Shown here: positions 34,296 to 43,548 of the stretch, piece after piece
Position numbering within the stretch: the first letter of the stretch is position 1
Layout: every line of letters begins with the position of its first letter
Assembly (NCBI RefSeq): GCF_002577195.1
Contig: NZ_NULG01000104.1
Location: forward strand, 1 to 48,581
From: Bacillus sp. AFS041924
GTDB lineage: Bacteria > Bacillota > Bacilli > Bacillales > Bacillaceae_G
Reading direction: 5' to 3'
DNA length: 48,581 nucleotides
The notes under the pieces: model-generated
The model's input: the letters and a program-made list of their open reading frames with translations, nothing else
Databases searched by the model: none
Told to the model about the DNA's origin: nothing
Program-made: the position numbers and the translations under genes

Positions 34296-34739
34296 ATGAA
34301 ACTATCTGGAGAAGTAAAGTTTACTAGGCCTGTTGAGGACATATGGGAGGCTCTACATGACACTGAAATTTTAAAAAATGCCATACCAGGGTGTCAGGGT
34401 CTTTTTCTTTTGGAAAATGGAGAGCATGAAGTGCAACTTAAACTTGGAGTTGCAGCTGTAAAAGGAGAATACGTTGGCAAAGTGAAATTGCTGGATATTG
34501 AAGCTCCATGTCATTATTTGTTAATAGCAGAAGGCAGTGGTAAACCTGGATTTGTTAATGCCAAGATGGAATGTAAAATAAATCCCTTAGATGAAGAATC
34601 ATGTCAGTTGGTATGGGATTGTGAAGCCGAGATTGGGGGTAAGATTGCAGGTGTTGGTAACAAAGTCATTGGAGGAATCGCTAAATTCTTTGCTGGTAGC
34701 TTTTTCAAGCAAATAAATAAGCAATTACAGTTGAATTAA
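34296..34739 (+). CDS. CoxG-like SRPBCC protein
   Basis: This 147-residue protein belongs to the carbon monoxide dehydrogenase subunit G (CoxG) group of START-like folds. It opens MKLSGEVKFTRPVEDIWEAL and has IPGCQGL near residue 30, both characteristic. In CO dehydrogenase loci CoxG recruits the enzyme to the membrane; related proteins accompany other molybdenum hydroxylases. AAAGGA lies 10 bases before the ATG at 34296; a TTG two codons upstream is less likely. It is the first gene of the hydroxylase operon. Confidence 0.85.
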   Translation: MKLSGEVKFTRPVEDIWEALHDTEILKNAIPGCQGLFLLENGEHEVQLKLGVAAVKGEYVGKVKLLDIEAPCHYLLIAEGSGKPGFVNAKMECKINPLDEESCQLVWDCEAEIGGKIAGVGNKVIGGIAKFFAGSFFKQINKQLQLN

Positions 34740-34766
34740 ACGCCAACTAATTTAGGAGGTTAAAAG

Positions 34767-35660
34767 ATGAAACCAGCAGCATTTAATTACCTTCGTCCTA
34801 CTGACTTGGAAGAGGCTCTGGGTTATTTATCAGAGTATGGGGAGGACGCCAAAATCCTTTCTGGAGGACAAAGTTTAATTCCAGTATTAAATATGAGACT
34901 TTCTACACCAAACTATTTAATTGATGTTAGTAAAATATCAGACTTGAATTATATTAGACAAAATGATGGTTATATTGCAATTGGTGCTTTAACAAAACAT
35001 ATTGAAATTGAGGAATCAACACTCATTAAAGAGCACATTCCCTTGTTGGCTGAAGCCATCCGATATGTAGGCCACACTCAAATTCGCAATAGAGGAACGA
35101 TCGGAGGAAGTATCGCCCATGGAGACCCTTCAGCGGAATTACCATGTGTATTGACTGCTCTTCGAGGGGAGATTGTCATTACTAGTCTTGAAGGTGAAGT
35201 AATACTAACTCCTGAAGAGTTTTTCCTAACCTTTTTATTAACTTCACTTCAGGCTGATCAATTAATTAAAGAAGTTCGCTTCCCAGTCATAAAAAAATCT
35301 AGTGGAACTTCTTTTGAGGAGGTTTCGAGACGGTATGGTGACTTTGCAATAGCTGAGGTTGCTACAGTAGTTGATGTTAATGAAGAAGGAAAATTCACCA
35401 ATGCTCAGATTGCCGTGGGAGGAGTAAACCCTGTTCCAACAGTGTTAGGGGAGGTAGAAGAGTTTCTTATCGGAAAACAGCCATCAAATGATGTATTTGA
35501 GAAAGTTCATGAAATTACGATGGAAAGTGTTGAACCAGAATCGGATCTTCATGGCACTGCAGAATATCGGAGGGAGTTAGCTGGGACTTTAGTTGTTCGA
35601 GCATTAAAGAAAGCTTTTAATCGAGCACAAAAAGGAGAAATAGAATGGATCGAGTTCTGA
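34767..35660 (+). CDS. Molybdenum hydroxylase FAD-binding subunit (CoxM/XdhB type)
   Basis: This 297-residue medium subunit carries FAD and passes electrons onward from the iron-sulfur subunit. The FAD-binding phrases are LSGGQSLIPVLNMRL near residue 30 and RNRGTIGGSIAHGDPSAELP near 107, both as in the CoxM family. The C-terminal CO_deh_flav_C domain follows from about residue 180. AGGAGG lies 9 bases before the ATG. Its end overlaps the next gene by 16 bases, which suggests translational coupling of the subunits. Confidence 0.92.
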   Translation: MKPAAFNYLRPTDLEEALGYLSEYGEDAKILSGGQSLIPVLNMRLSTPNYLIDVSKISDLNYIRQNDGYIAIGALTKHIEIEESTLIKEHIPLLAEAIRYVGHTQIRNRGTIGGSIAHGDPSAELPCVLTALRGEIVITSLEGEVILTPEEFFLTFLLTSLQADQLIKEVRFPVIKKSSGTSFEEVSRRYGDFAIAEVATVVDVNEEGKFTNAQIAVGGVNPVPTVLGEVEEFLIGKQPSNDVFEKVHEITMESVEPESDLHGTAEYRRELAGTLVVRALKKAFNRAQKGEIEWIEF

Positions 35661-36121
35661 TTTCAATGATCATTAATGGCAAAGAAATTCAAAAAGAAAT
35701 TGAGCCTCGTCTATTGTTGACAGATTTTATTCGAGAAGAGTTAAAACTTACTGGCACTCATATTGGCTGTGAACATGGAGTTTGTGGAGCATGTACAATT
35801 TTATTAAATAAAAAACCGGTTCGAGGTTGCCTTATGTTTACAGTCCAAGCTGATGGATGCGAAATTCAGACTGTAGAGTCTTTGGCTAAAGAAGACGGTG
35901 CCCTAAATGCCCTCCAACAAGCATTTACAGACTGCCATGCTTTACAATGTGGATTTTGTACACCAGGATTTCTTATGACATTAACAAGCTATCTTTCTGA
36001 AAATCCCAAACCAAACGAAGATGAAATTCGAGAAGCCATTTCTGGAAATCTTTGTAGATGCACCGGCTATTCAAATATCGTTAAAGCAGTAAAGTTGGTA
36101 ACAAACCAACCGATTTCATAA
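35645..36121 (+). CDS. Molybdenum hydroxylase 2Fe-2S subunit (CoxS/XdhC-small type)
   Basis: This 158-residue small subunit holds two 2Fe-2S clusters. The plant-ferredoxin-type cluster uses CEHGVCGACTILLN and the later Cys in PVRGC; the second, helical cluster uses CGFCTPGFLM and CRCTGYSNI. All eight cysteines expected are visible. AAAGGAGAAA of the upstream gene serves as ribosome binding site. It links the Mo site of the large subunit with the FAD of the medium subunit. Confidence 0.94.
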   Translation: MDRVLISMIINGKEIQKEIEPRLLLTDFIREELKLTGTHIGCEHGVCGACTILLNKKPVRGCLMFTVQADGCEIQTVESLAKEDGALNALQQAFTDCHALQCGFCTPGFLMTLTSYLSENPKPNEDEIREAISGNLCRCTGYSNIVKAVKLVTNQPIS

Positions 36122-36140
36122 GATTGGAGGTAGCAAATTC

Positions 36141-38519
36141 ATGTCAAACTATGTTGGTAAAAGTATTAAGCGTAAAGAGGACTATCGTTTACTAACAGGG
36201 GCAGGTAAATTTGTGGCAGATATCCAATTGGCCGACTTGACAGAAGCCGTATTCGTTCGCAGCCCCCATGCACATGCAAAAATAATAAGTATTGATACAT
36301 CAAAAGCAGAATCCATTGATGGTGTTTACGCAGTTCTAACAGGAGTTACAATTGATGAAAAATTGAAACCGCTAACACAATTTGAAGCGCACGCTGCTTT
36401 ACCACCACATCTGAAAGAACAAATTAATGCAAAGATTAGATTTAATTTTGAGGACATTTTAGCAAAAAGTACTGTTATTTATGTTGGACAGCCTCTTGCT
36501 GTAGTGGTTGCAAAAAATCGATATATTGCAGAGGATGCAGCTGGATTAATCGAAGTGGTCTATGAGGCACTTCCTGCGAACGTCGATCCGTTTGAAGCAT
36601 TAAAAAGTGATGCAATCAGTATACAAAAGCAGATTGGGCATAACTTACAGTCAGATTTTCATCTTGTCGTGGGGAACAGTGAAACAGCATCATCAATTGC
36701 GGATCACACATTGAAAGCCAGGATTAAAACGCCACGTCTTTCCTCAAACCCAATGGAAACGAGAGGAGTCGTTGCTTCATTTGACACTCGCACAAATCAA
36801 TTACAAATTTGGTCCTCAACCCAGTTACCGTTTGAAGTTCGAGCTACTGTTGCACGTTGTTTAGACTTTGTAGAGCAAAACATAATTGTTATTGCTCCAG
36901 ATGTAGGCGGTGGTTTCGGTCCAAAAGGCGGAGTATATCCTGAGGAAATAGTAGTTGCTTATCTTTCTGTTAAATTAAAAAAACCTGTTCGGTGGATAGA
37001 AGACCGGATTGAACATATGACTAGTTCTCGTCATTCACGAGATCAAATTCATGATATAGAAGTTTATTTTAACCAGGAAGGAACTATTCTTGGTATAAAA
37101 GATGAATTCATTATTGATAGTGGCGCAGTTAATTATTTTGGACTAACTTGCGCCTATAACAGTGCCTTTCATTTGCGTGGAGCCTACAAAATTCCAAACT
37201 ATGATGTTAAATGTAAAATTGTTCTTACGAATAAAACGCCAAACGTACCTTTTAGGGGGGCTGGACGGCCTGAAGTGGTTTTTGTTATGGACCGAATCAT
37301 TGACATGATTGCTAGAAAGCTAGATATAGATCCTGTTGAAGTGATGAAGAAAAATATTATATTACCTGAAGATATGCCGTATGACCAAGGTATTTTAGTA
37401 AAAGATGGCGCTAGGCTTATTTATGATAGCGGGGATTACATGGATGCTCTAAACAAAGCTTTAGAAATGGTAGACTATCAAAATTTCAGGGAAAACCAAA
37501 AGGAATTGAAAAAACAGGGAAAATGGATTGGAATAGGAATTTCATCCTATGTTGAAGGTACAGGGGCAGGGCCGTTTGAAGGTGCCCATTTAAGTGTGGA
37601 TATCTCCGGTCATGTTATTGCACATTTAGGGAGTGCATCCCAAGGACAAGGGCATGAAACTGTGTTTGCTCAAATTGCTGCAGATGATCTTGGACTTAGC
37701 CCAGATAACATTACAGTAAGAGTTGGTGAAACCTCTGTTTTACCTTTAGGCGCAGGGACCTACGCCAGTCGTAGTGCCGTAAACGCCGGATCTGCCATTC
37801 ATGGTGCATCATTAAAATTACGAGAAAAAGTACTGAAGGTTGCAGCGAGCTTATTAGATGCTCCTACTGATGATCTACAGATTAGGAATGGAAAAATATT
37901 TTCTAAGAATGTACCTGAAGAGTGTATTACTTATCGAGATATAGCTCATGCTGCAAGACCTGGTAAACTTGGTAAACTTCCACCAGACATAGAACCTGGT
38001 CTTGATGTTACCCATTATTTTGTCCCTCCCACTGTTACATTTTCATCCTCCGTTCATATTGCCAAAGTAGAGGTGGATAAAGGAACAGGATTTGTAAAAA
38101 TCTTAGATTATTCTACAGTTCATGACTGTGGCAAGGTGATAAACCCAATGATTGTCGATGGTCAATTGCAGGGAGGAATTGCACAAGGAATCGGTTCAGC
38201 ATTGTATGAAGAAGTTATATTTGATCAAACTGGTCAACTATTATCCGGAACGTATATGGATTATTTAATACCAACATCAATGGAAATACCTACGGTAAGA
38301 AAGTCTCATCAAGAATTCCTTTCTACTCGAAACCCACTTGGAATCAAGGGTGTAGGAGAAGGTGGAGCTATTTCTCCTCCAGCTGCAATTGCTAATGCAG
38401 TAGTAGACGCATTAATGCCATTAAACGTTTCAATTAATGAACTTCCAATTACTCCTAGTAAAGTTCGAAATTGGATTAAAGTAGCTGAAAAGATACAGAA
38501 CAAAGTAAATATTTTTTAG
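36141..38519 (+). CDS. Molybdenum hydroxylase large subunit (xanthine oxidase/CoxL family)
   Basis: This 792-residue catalytic subunit binds the Mo cofactor and hydroxylates its substrate with oxygen from water. The N-terminal a/b hammerhead domain (about 1-140) is followed by the Mo-binding domains. Key sites are GGGFGPKGG near residue 257, the active-site loop VPFRGAGRPE near 369-378, GAGTYASRSAVNAGSA near 538, and the catalytic Glu in GVGEGGAISPPAA near 739. The loop is not the AYxCSFR of true aerobic CO dehydrogenase (form I), so a CO substrate is unlikely. The substrate could be a heteroaromatic compound, a purine or an aldehyde. Confidence 0.9.
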   Translation: MSNYVGKSIKRKEDYRLLTGAGKFVADIQLADLTEAVFVRSPHAHAKIISIDTSKAESIDGVYAVLTGVTIDEKLKPLTQFEAHAALPPHLKEQINAKIRFNFEDILAKSTVIYVGQPLAVVVAKNRYIAEDAAGLIEVVYEALPANVDPFEALKSDAISIQKQIGHNLQSDFHLVVGNSETASSIADHTLKARIKTPRLSSNPMETRGVVASFDTRTNQLQIWSSTQLPFEVRATVARCLDFVEQNIIVIAPDVGGGFGPKGGVYPEEIVVAYLSVKLKKPVRWIEDRIEHMTSSRHSRDQIHDIEVYFNQEGTILGIKDEFIIDSGAVNYFGLTCAYNSAFHLRGAYKIPNYDVKCKIVLTNKTPNVPFRGAGRPEVVFVMDRIIDMIARKLDIDPVEVMKKNIILPEDMPYDQGILVKDGARLIYDSGDYMDALNKALEMVDYQNFRENQKELKKQGKWIGIGISSYVEGTGAGPFEGAHLSVDISGHVIAHLGSASQGQGHETVFAQIAADDLGLSPDNITVRVGETSVLPLGAGTYASRSAVNAGSAIHGASLKLREKVLKVAASLLDAPTDDLQIRNGKIFSKNVPEECITYRDIAHAARPGKLGKLPPDIEPGLDVTHYFVPPTVTFSSSVHIAKVEVDKGTGFVKILDYSTVHDCGKVINPMIVDGQLQGGIAQGIGSALYEEVIFDQTGQLLSGTYMDYLIPTSMEIPTVRKSHQEFLSTRNPLGIKGVGEGGAISPPAAIANAVVDALMPLNVSINELPITPSKVRNWIKVAEKIQNKVNIF

Positions 38520-38663
38520 AAAGGGGGGCTTAAATGACATAACAACCCTGATGCACAGAAAAATCTTAACATCTAGAAAAAAGCAGAAGTTTGGTAAAGT
38601 ATGTTTACCTTTATAAACATGGTTTTATAGGTTGCTTATTAATACTTAATAGGAGTGAAAGAA

Positions 38664-39935
38664 TTGGAAAATATTAATACTCAATTACAGGCTCCATACG
38701 AGAAAATGTCAAAAACTCGATGGTTTTACGTTGTTCTACCATTACTTCTGCTTTTTGTTGTTTCCACAATGGATAAAGCAAATATTAATATTTTGCTGGC
38801 TAACAAATCATTTTTAGAAGATTTATCGATTAATGGAAACTTAGTGAAAGGAACATTAAGTAGTATTTTCTTAGTCACTTATGCAATCGGACAATTTGGG
38901 TGGGGTTTTGCAATTGATCGAATCGGACCATTAAGGGCTGGTATTGCTGGAATTTTACTATGGACGCTAGCAATGTTCTTGGGCGGAATTTCAGAATCTA
39001 TTAGTGGTATTTTTTGGTCAAGGGCCATATTAGGGATTGGTGAAGGGGTCTTGTATCCAATTGCCCTTAAATTAACATCAAGATGGTTTCCGGCGAACGA
39101 ACAGGCGAAAGCACAAACGGCTTGGTTTAATGGAAATGCAATTGGACCAGTTGTGGGTCTGCCGCTTATTGCTATTATTACGGCTTCATATGGCTGGAGA
39201 GAGAGCTATTATGTACTTGCAGGATGTTCCTTAGTTACGCTAGTTATCTTTTGGGTAATGGTGAGAGATTATCCAAGTAAGCATTTTGCAACCAATACAA
39301 AAGAGTTAGATTACATCGAGAATAACAAGAAGGAAGAAGCAGCTGGAGCAAGCAAGAAAAGCATTATTTCCGTTTTAAAAAATCCCATGTTTTGGGTTTT
39401 AACTATAATTTATTCTTGTTTTTCAATTGGTTTCTTTGGTATGACAACTTTTCTACCAAGTTACTTAACGGAAACGAAGGGAATCGCATTTGTAAATTCT
39501 GCGATGATTAATTCTGGTGGGTTTGCTTTGGCCGTCCTAATTCAAATGATTTCGGGATATTTATCCGATAAATTAATGAAAAGGGCAGTATTTGTCGCAG
39601 TTACATCAGGAGTCATTATCCTTTTAATGGTTTTAACGATGATAACAACAAGTAGTACGTCTGCCGCGATCTTAACCATCCTCCTCATTAGTTGTTTATT
39701 AATGCCGGCAGCTATAACCATGACAATGCTACAACGTGTAGCATCATCAGAAGTAATGGGAAGTATTGGTGGTGTTTTCGGATGTGTATCTTATTTGATA
39801 GCGGCATTAGGACCAATCGTTGTGGGGACGTTTAGCCAGGTGACTGACTCATATAATGGAGGTTTTATCGCTATTATATTCTTCTTTATTTTATCACTGA
39901 TTTTAAGTTTCGGTTTAATGCGAAAAGGGTATTAA
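38664..39935 (+). CDS. MFS transporter, probably organic anion symporter
   Basis: This 423-residue carrier has twelve membrane helices. The family signature between helices 2 and 3 is GWGFAIDRIGPLRAGIAG, and STMDKANINILLANKSF in helix 1 and SRAILGIGEGVLYPIALKL in helix 4 resemble the anion:cation symporter (ACS) group that takes up hexonates, phthalate-like acids or vitamins. The start TTG 38664 is chosen because AGGAG lies 8 bases before it; GTG 38655 touches the site. Its place between the hydroxylase and its maturation genes suggests that it brings in the substrate. Confidence 0.87.
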   Translation: MENINTQLQAPYEKMSKTRWFYVVLPLLLLFVVSTMDKANINILLANKSFLEDLSINGNLVKGTLSSIFLVTYAIGQFGWGFAIDRIGPLRAGIAGILLWTLAMFLGGISESISGIFWSRAILGIGEGVLYPIALKLTSRWFPANEQAKAQTAWFNGNAIGPVVGLPLIAIITASYGWRESYYVLAGCSLVTLVIFWVMVRDYPSKHFATNTKELDYIENNKKEEAAGASKKSIISVLKNPMFWVLTIIYSCFSIGFFGMTTFLPSYLTETKGIAFVNSAMINSGGFALAVLIQMISGYLSDKLMKRAVFVAVTSGVIILLMVLTMITTSSTSAAILTILLISCLLMPAAITMTMLQRVASSEVMGSIGGVFGCVSYLIAALGPIVVGTFSQVTDSYNGGFIAIIFFFILSLILSFGLMRKGY

Positions 39936-39959
39936 GGATTCATTCTTTTAATATTATTT

Positions 39960-39990
39960 AGGAGATAGATGTTGTAGACTTCTATCTCCT
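39960..39990. terminator. Hairpin between the carrier and xdhC-like genes
   Basis: AGGAGATAGA (39960-39969) and TCTATCTCCT (39981-39990) form a perfect 10-bp stem. No good T-run follows, so it is more likely an RNA-stability or processing element than a terminator. It also contains an AGGAG that would be hidden in the stem. Confidence 0.5.
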
Positions 39991-40019
39991 ATTCACTTTA
40001 GTATAGGAGGAAAAAAAGT

Positions 40020-41069
40020 ATGTCACAATTAAATGAGTTTAGAGAAGTCTTAAAAAATATTAAACTAGCTTGGGAACGACAACAAAAGGCTGCTCTAGTG
40101 ATGCTTATTAGTGTGAAGGGTTCTGCGTATAGACTTCCTGGGACAAAAATGATGATGTCATCTGATGGAAAAATGTACGGTACCATCAGCGGTGGTTGTT
40201 TGGAAAGTGATATATATGGATGGGCTGAAAAATCAATGGAAACGCAATCACCACATATACAAATATATGATTTAAGTGAAAATGAGATCTGGAGCTTAGG
40301 AATAGGGTGTAAAGGGAATCTCGAAGTGTTAATCTTGCCAATAAGTGAACAGGATGGATTTTGGCTGAAAGTAAATGAAGAAATTCAGAAGGACAATACT
40401 GTTTGCCTAGTTTTGGAGGTAACAACTGGAAAAAGATTGTTGATTAAAGAGAACAGTGAAATCTTAGGTGATTACGATTATTTTCCTTCTAAGGTAATAA
40501 AAAAAGGATTAACCTGTTTGAAGAACCGAACTCGGGCAGAGACTATTAATCTCGAAGGTAAGCGATATGTAATAGATTCAATGCAGCCAGCTGAAAGATT
40601 AATAATAGTAGGAGCAGGAAGAGATGCTAGGCCAGTTGCAGAACTAGCTTCAAAAGCAGGGTTTTCTGTTTCGATTTTGGACTCACGAGAGGATTTGAAT
40701 AATGAAAGGTATTTCCCATCGGAAATCCATATAGTTAGTAAACCTGAAGACATTTATCCCAATAATGTTTCAGACTCTTGGTGGATTGTAATGAACCATC
40801 ACCTAGAGAAGGATGAAGCTGCATTACTTTTAGCCTTAAACAGCAACCCGCGATATATAGGAGTTTTGGGTCCTCGATCTAGAACAGATGAAATGCTTAC
40901 TAATATAGGTTACCAATTAACTGGCGGACCAATTCACTCTCCTATAGGTTTAGACTTAGGTGCTGAAACGATGGAGGAAGTTGCTATTAGTATCGTTTCA
41001 GAATTGATGTCATTACGATCAGGTAGGATCCCTGTTCCACTGCATGGAAGGACAAAGATACATGTGTAA
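40020..41069 (+). CDS. XdhC/CoxI-family molybdoenzyme maturation factor
   Basis: This 349-residue cytosolic protein belongs to the XdhC/CoxI family, which binds the Mo cofactor, protects it, and helps add its terminal sulfur before insertion into xanthine-oxidase-type enzymes. The N-terminal XdhC_CoxI domain has SVKGSAYRLPGTKMMMSSDG and GTISGGCLESDIYGWAE. The C-terminal Rossmann domain starts at LIIVGAGRDARPVAELA (about residue 193) and ends with IPVPLHGRT. AGGAGG lies 8 bases before the ATG. It overlaps the next gene by eight bases. Confidence 0.92.
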   Translation: MSQLNEFREVLKNIKLAWERQQKAALVMLISVKGSAYRLPGTKMMMSSDGKMYGTISGGCLESDIYGWAEKSMETQSPHIQIYDLSENEIWSLGIGCKGNLEVLILPISEQDGFWLKVNEEIQKDNTVCLVLEVTTGKRLLIKENSEILGDYDYFPSKVIKKGLTCLKNRTRAETINLEGKRYVIDSMQPAERLIIVGAGRDARPVAELASKAGFSVSILDSREDLNNERYFPSEIHIVSKPEDIYPNNVSDSWWIVMNHHLEKDEAALLLALNSNPRYIGVLGPRSRTDEMLTNIGYQLTGGPIHSPIGLDLGAETMEEVAISIVSELMSLRSGRIPVPLHGRTKIHV

Positions 41070-41682
41070 AATCGGTGCAATTGTTTTAGCGGCAGGAATA
41101 TCTAGACGAATGGGAAAACCAAAGTTATTGCTTCCGATTAATGGGAAACCTCTTTTTCGCTACTCTGTGGAAGTCGCATTACGCAATCATTTAAAGCCCA
41201 TCGTAGTGATTGCTGGGAGAAATATAAATAAGATTCGAGAACATCTTCAAGATTTACAGGATGTAGAGATACTATACAATCCAAAATATGAGGAAGGCAT
41301 GTCATCATCTTTGAAGCTTGGAATATTATCGGTATCTAATCGGGTAGATGCTGCGATGGTTTTTTTGGCAGACCAGCCTTTTGTATCGGATTTGGTGGTG
41401 CGGAATTTAGTTGATGAATTTAAAGTTTCAAGTAAAAATGAACTATCGATTTACCGTCCAAAATATCAAGATATGTTAGGTCATCCTATATTGTTCAAAG
41501 CCACATTATTCAGTGAATTTAACTCTATTTATGGTGATGAAGGTGGGAAATCAATCATCAAAAAATATCGACATCATTTAAAAATCATTTCATTTGACCA
41601 TCTAGAATGGGGGATGGATATAGATACACCTGAAGACTATAAAAGTATTCTTAGAATAAGAAATAAAAGGTCAGGAAATTAG
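41062..41682 (+). CDS. MocA-like molybdopterin cytidylyltransferase
   Basis: This 206-residue nucleotidyltransferase should add CMP to molybdopterin to make the MCD cofactor of xanthine-oxidase-family enzymes. The nucleotide loop is VLAAGISRRMGKPKLLLP and the metal-binding motif is FLADQPFV near residue 100. The paired PKLLLP and GKPLFRYSVEVAL are more like MocA than MobA. The start at 41062 has GAAGGA ten bases before it; an ATG 18 bases upstream has none. Together with XdhC it forms a dedicated maturation pair for the hydroxylase. Confidence 0.87.
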   Translation: MCKIGAIVLAAGISRRMGKPKLLLPINGKPLFRYSVEVALRNHLKPIVVIAGRNINKIREHLQDLQDVEILYNPKYEEGMSSSLKLGILSVSNRVDAAMVFLADQPFVSDLVVRNLVDEFKVSSKNELSIYRPKYQDMLGHPILFKATLFSEFNSIYGDEGGKSIIKKYRHHLKIISFDHLEWGMDIDTPEDYKSILRIRNKRSGN

Positions 41683-41715
41683 TGCACATCATCGTGACTT
41701 TTCCTGACCCTTTTT
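41669..41715. terminator. Bidirectional terminator of the hydroxylase operon
   Basis: GGTCAGGAAA (41669-41678) and TTTCCTGACC (41700-41709) form a perfect 10-bp stem, followed by CTTTTT. It overlaps the stop codon of the MocA-like gene and lies between it and the converging regulator gene. Confidence 0.85.
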
Positions 41716-42439
41716 AATTACTAATCGTACGATTGAGATAGTTATTTAATACAGAAAGATGGTAATTATGATGTTCTTGAATATGTTTATTAATAATCTT
41801 TTTGGCTTTCTCTTTATTTCTTTCACTTATTGCTTCTACTAGATCTAAATGTTCTTGAAATCTTTCTTCAAACCATTGATGCTCAAAGGTCGCTTTATCA
41901 TTTAATCTTAAAGATAAAAAGGTAATACGCATCGATAACCATAATACATCTGAAAGTTTCTGTAGATAATAATTTTCTGAAAATGAATACAATAATTGAT
42001 GAAAATCAATGTTCGCATGACTAACAGAAATATAATCCTTAATTAATAATGCTTGTAAGATTTTTTCATTTGCCAAATTTAATTTTATCACTTGCTCTTC
42101 CGTAATTATATCGCAAACTTTTTGAATGGCATAGCTTTCGAGAAGTTGCCTGATTTCAAACTCTTGCTCAACAAGTTTAGGGTTAATCGACGATATTTCC
42201 ATACCTATACCTGGTTTAACTTTTAACAAATTTTCTTGCTCTAATTTTCTTACTGCCTCTCTTACAGGAGTCCGACTACATTTAAATTTCTTTCCTAGAT
42301 CCTCTTCAGTTATGTAATCTCCAGGAAATAATATACCTTCAATGATTGCATTTTTAACGATATGAAAAATTGCGTCTCGTAATGGTTTGGATGAGTAATG
42401 TTCTATTTGCTTTTCAAAAAATACAGATAAAGTATCCAT
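41714..42439 (-). CDS. GntR-family regulator with FCD domain, likely of the hydroxylase operon
   Basis: This 241-residue protein has an N-terminal winged helix (GDYITEEDLGKKFKCSRTPV at about 37-56, then EAVRKLEQENLLKV) and an FCD ligand domain with the metal-binding histidines expected in HANIDFHQLLY and later QHLIQEHHNYH-like tail residues. Family members usually release DNA when they bind an organic acid. It converges on the operon end. AAAGGAA lies 5 bases before the ATG. The three palindromes at 34139-34256 are its most likely targets, by inference. Confidence 0.87.
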   Translation of the reverse strand: MDTLSVFFEKQIEHYSSKPLRDAIFHIVKNAIIEGILFPGDYITEEDLGKKFKCSRTPVREAVRKLEQENLLKVKPGIGMEISSINPKLVEQEFEIRQLLESYAIQKVCDIITEEQVIKLNLANEKILQALLIKDYISVSHANIDFHQLLYSFSENYYLQKLSDVLWLSMRITFLSLRLNDKATFEHQWFEERFQEHLDLVEAISERNKEKAKKIINKHIQEHHNYHLSVLNNYLNRTISN

Positions 42440-42760
42440 AATATTCCTTTCGATTAACGTATATGTGATAAACTATTTTTTAAGTCTTAAACAAAATTAT
42501 ACATTAATACTGTTGCATTTGTCTCCTTTGATAGGAAGCATGTTTTCTTCCTTCTAATCCCTCAAGTATCCCTTTGCCAAATTATTTAGATAATCAATGG
42601 AGTAGACTATATAACAAGATAAACCAACCTTGAATAGAAATTGGCAATATAGAGATAAAGATATTAATAGAGGAATTCATGCACGATTCTTGAATTAGAG
42701 TAAGAATACATAAAAGACTCAACTTTACATTTCGTAAACATGAAGGAGATGGTGGAAGGT
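42440..42760. other. Non-coding gap, nothing firm
   Basis: AT-rich sequence between divergent genes. No hairpin or operator similar to the hydroxylase palindromes was found; GTATATGTGATA near 42461 shows only a partial resemblance. Confidence 0.35.
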
Positions 42761-43408
42761 ATGGCAAATAATATTGATTTAATAAATCTAGCTGTAGGAT
42801 TACCAAGTAATATGAAGTACGGCGAAAATAAGGAAATGACAACAGGGATTTGTAAAGAAGAAGTTGAAGAAGTTTATTTATCGAAAGATGGCTTTAAAGG
42901 TGATGGAGTAGCCGATTTAAAACATCATGGTGGACCGGACCGAGCTGTATGTGTCTATCCATATGAACACTACGCGCTTTGGGAGAATGAGTTTAATCTA
43001 GAATTACCACCTGCAGCATTTGGAGAAAATATAACTGTAACAAATATGTCTGAAAAGGACGTATGCATTGGAGATGTATACCAAATTGGTGATGCGATCA
43101 TACAAATTACTCAAAGTAGAATCCCGTGTGACACAATAACAAGAAGAACAAATGTAGCACTTAAGAGAATCGTAGAAACCGGGTTTACAGGCTACTTATG
43201 CCGCGTTATAAAAGAGGGAACAATCAGAAAAGATTCGAAAATAGAATTAATTGAAGCTCAAAAAAATAAAGTCTCTGTTTTGTATTGCAACGAGATTTAT
43301 TTCCATGATCCTAAAAATGTTGAGGGAATTAAAGCAATACTTGAGGTTCCTGAGTTAGCTGAGGATTGGAGAATTCGGTTAAATAAGCGATTAGAGAATT
43401 TAGTTTAA
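42761..43408 (+). CDS. MOSC domain protein (YiiM type)
   Basis: This 215-residue protein is a stand-alone MOSC domain. Such proteins bind or sulfurate molybdopterin, or act as Mo enzymes reducing N-hydroxylated compounds. HHGGPDRAVCVYPYEHYALW and the Cys-bearing ITQSRIPCDTITRRTN are the family marks. The start at 42761 is chosen because the protein then opens like its relatives; it lies 12 bases after AAGGAG, and two earlier in-frame starts sit nearly on that site. Its position beside the Mo loci fits a molybdenum role. Confidence 0.87.
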   Translation: MANNIDLINLAVGLPSNMKYGENKEMTTGICKEEVEEVYLSKDGFKGDGVADLKHHGGPDRAVCVYPYEHYALWENEFNLELPPAAFGENITVTNMSEKDVCIGDVYQIGDAIIQITQSRIPCDTITRRTNVALKRIVETGFTGYLCRVIKEGTIRKDSKIELIEAQKNKVSVLYCNEIYFHDPKNVEGIKAILEVPELAEDWRIRLNKRLENLV

Positions 43409-43423
43409 TCGTTTTGATGTGAG

Positions 43424-43455
43424 GGAAGTCGCTATTGAGCGGCTTTCTTTTTTTA
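43424..43455 (+). terminator. Terminator of the MOSC gene
   Basis: AGTCGCT and AGCGGCT form a 7-bp stem with one wobble pair around ATTG, followed by TTCTTTTTTT. Confidence 0.82.
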
Positions 43456-43548
43456 GGCATTGTTAAATTGATTTGCTATCTATTTATTATCTGAGCAATG
43501 GAGTTCATCTCTGAGCCACATCGTTTACAATAGAAAATTGATTCCAAC

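Noticed and set aside
36141-38519. Aerobic CO dehydrogenase
   Set aside because: The subunits belong to the same family, but the large subunit lacks the AYxCSFR loop that marks true form I enzymes; it reads VPFRGAGRPE.
42440-42500. Autoregulatory operator of the second GntR/FCD gene
   Set aside because: Only a partial GTATATG match exists; it lacks the inverted TATAC-GTATA arrangement seen at 34139-34256.
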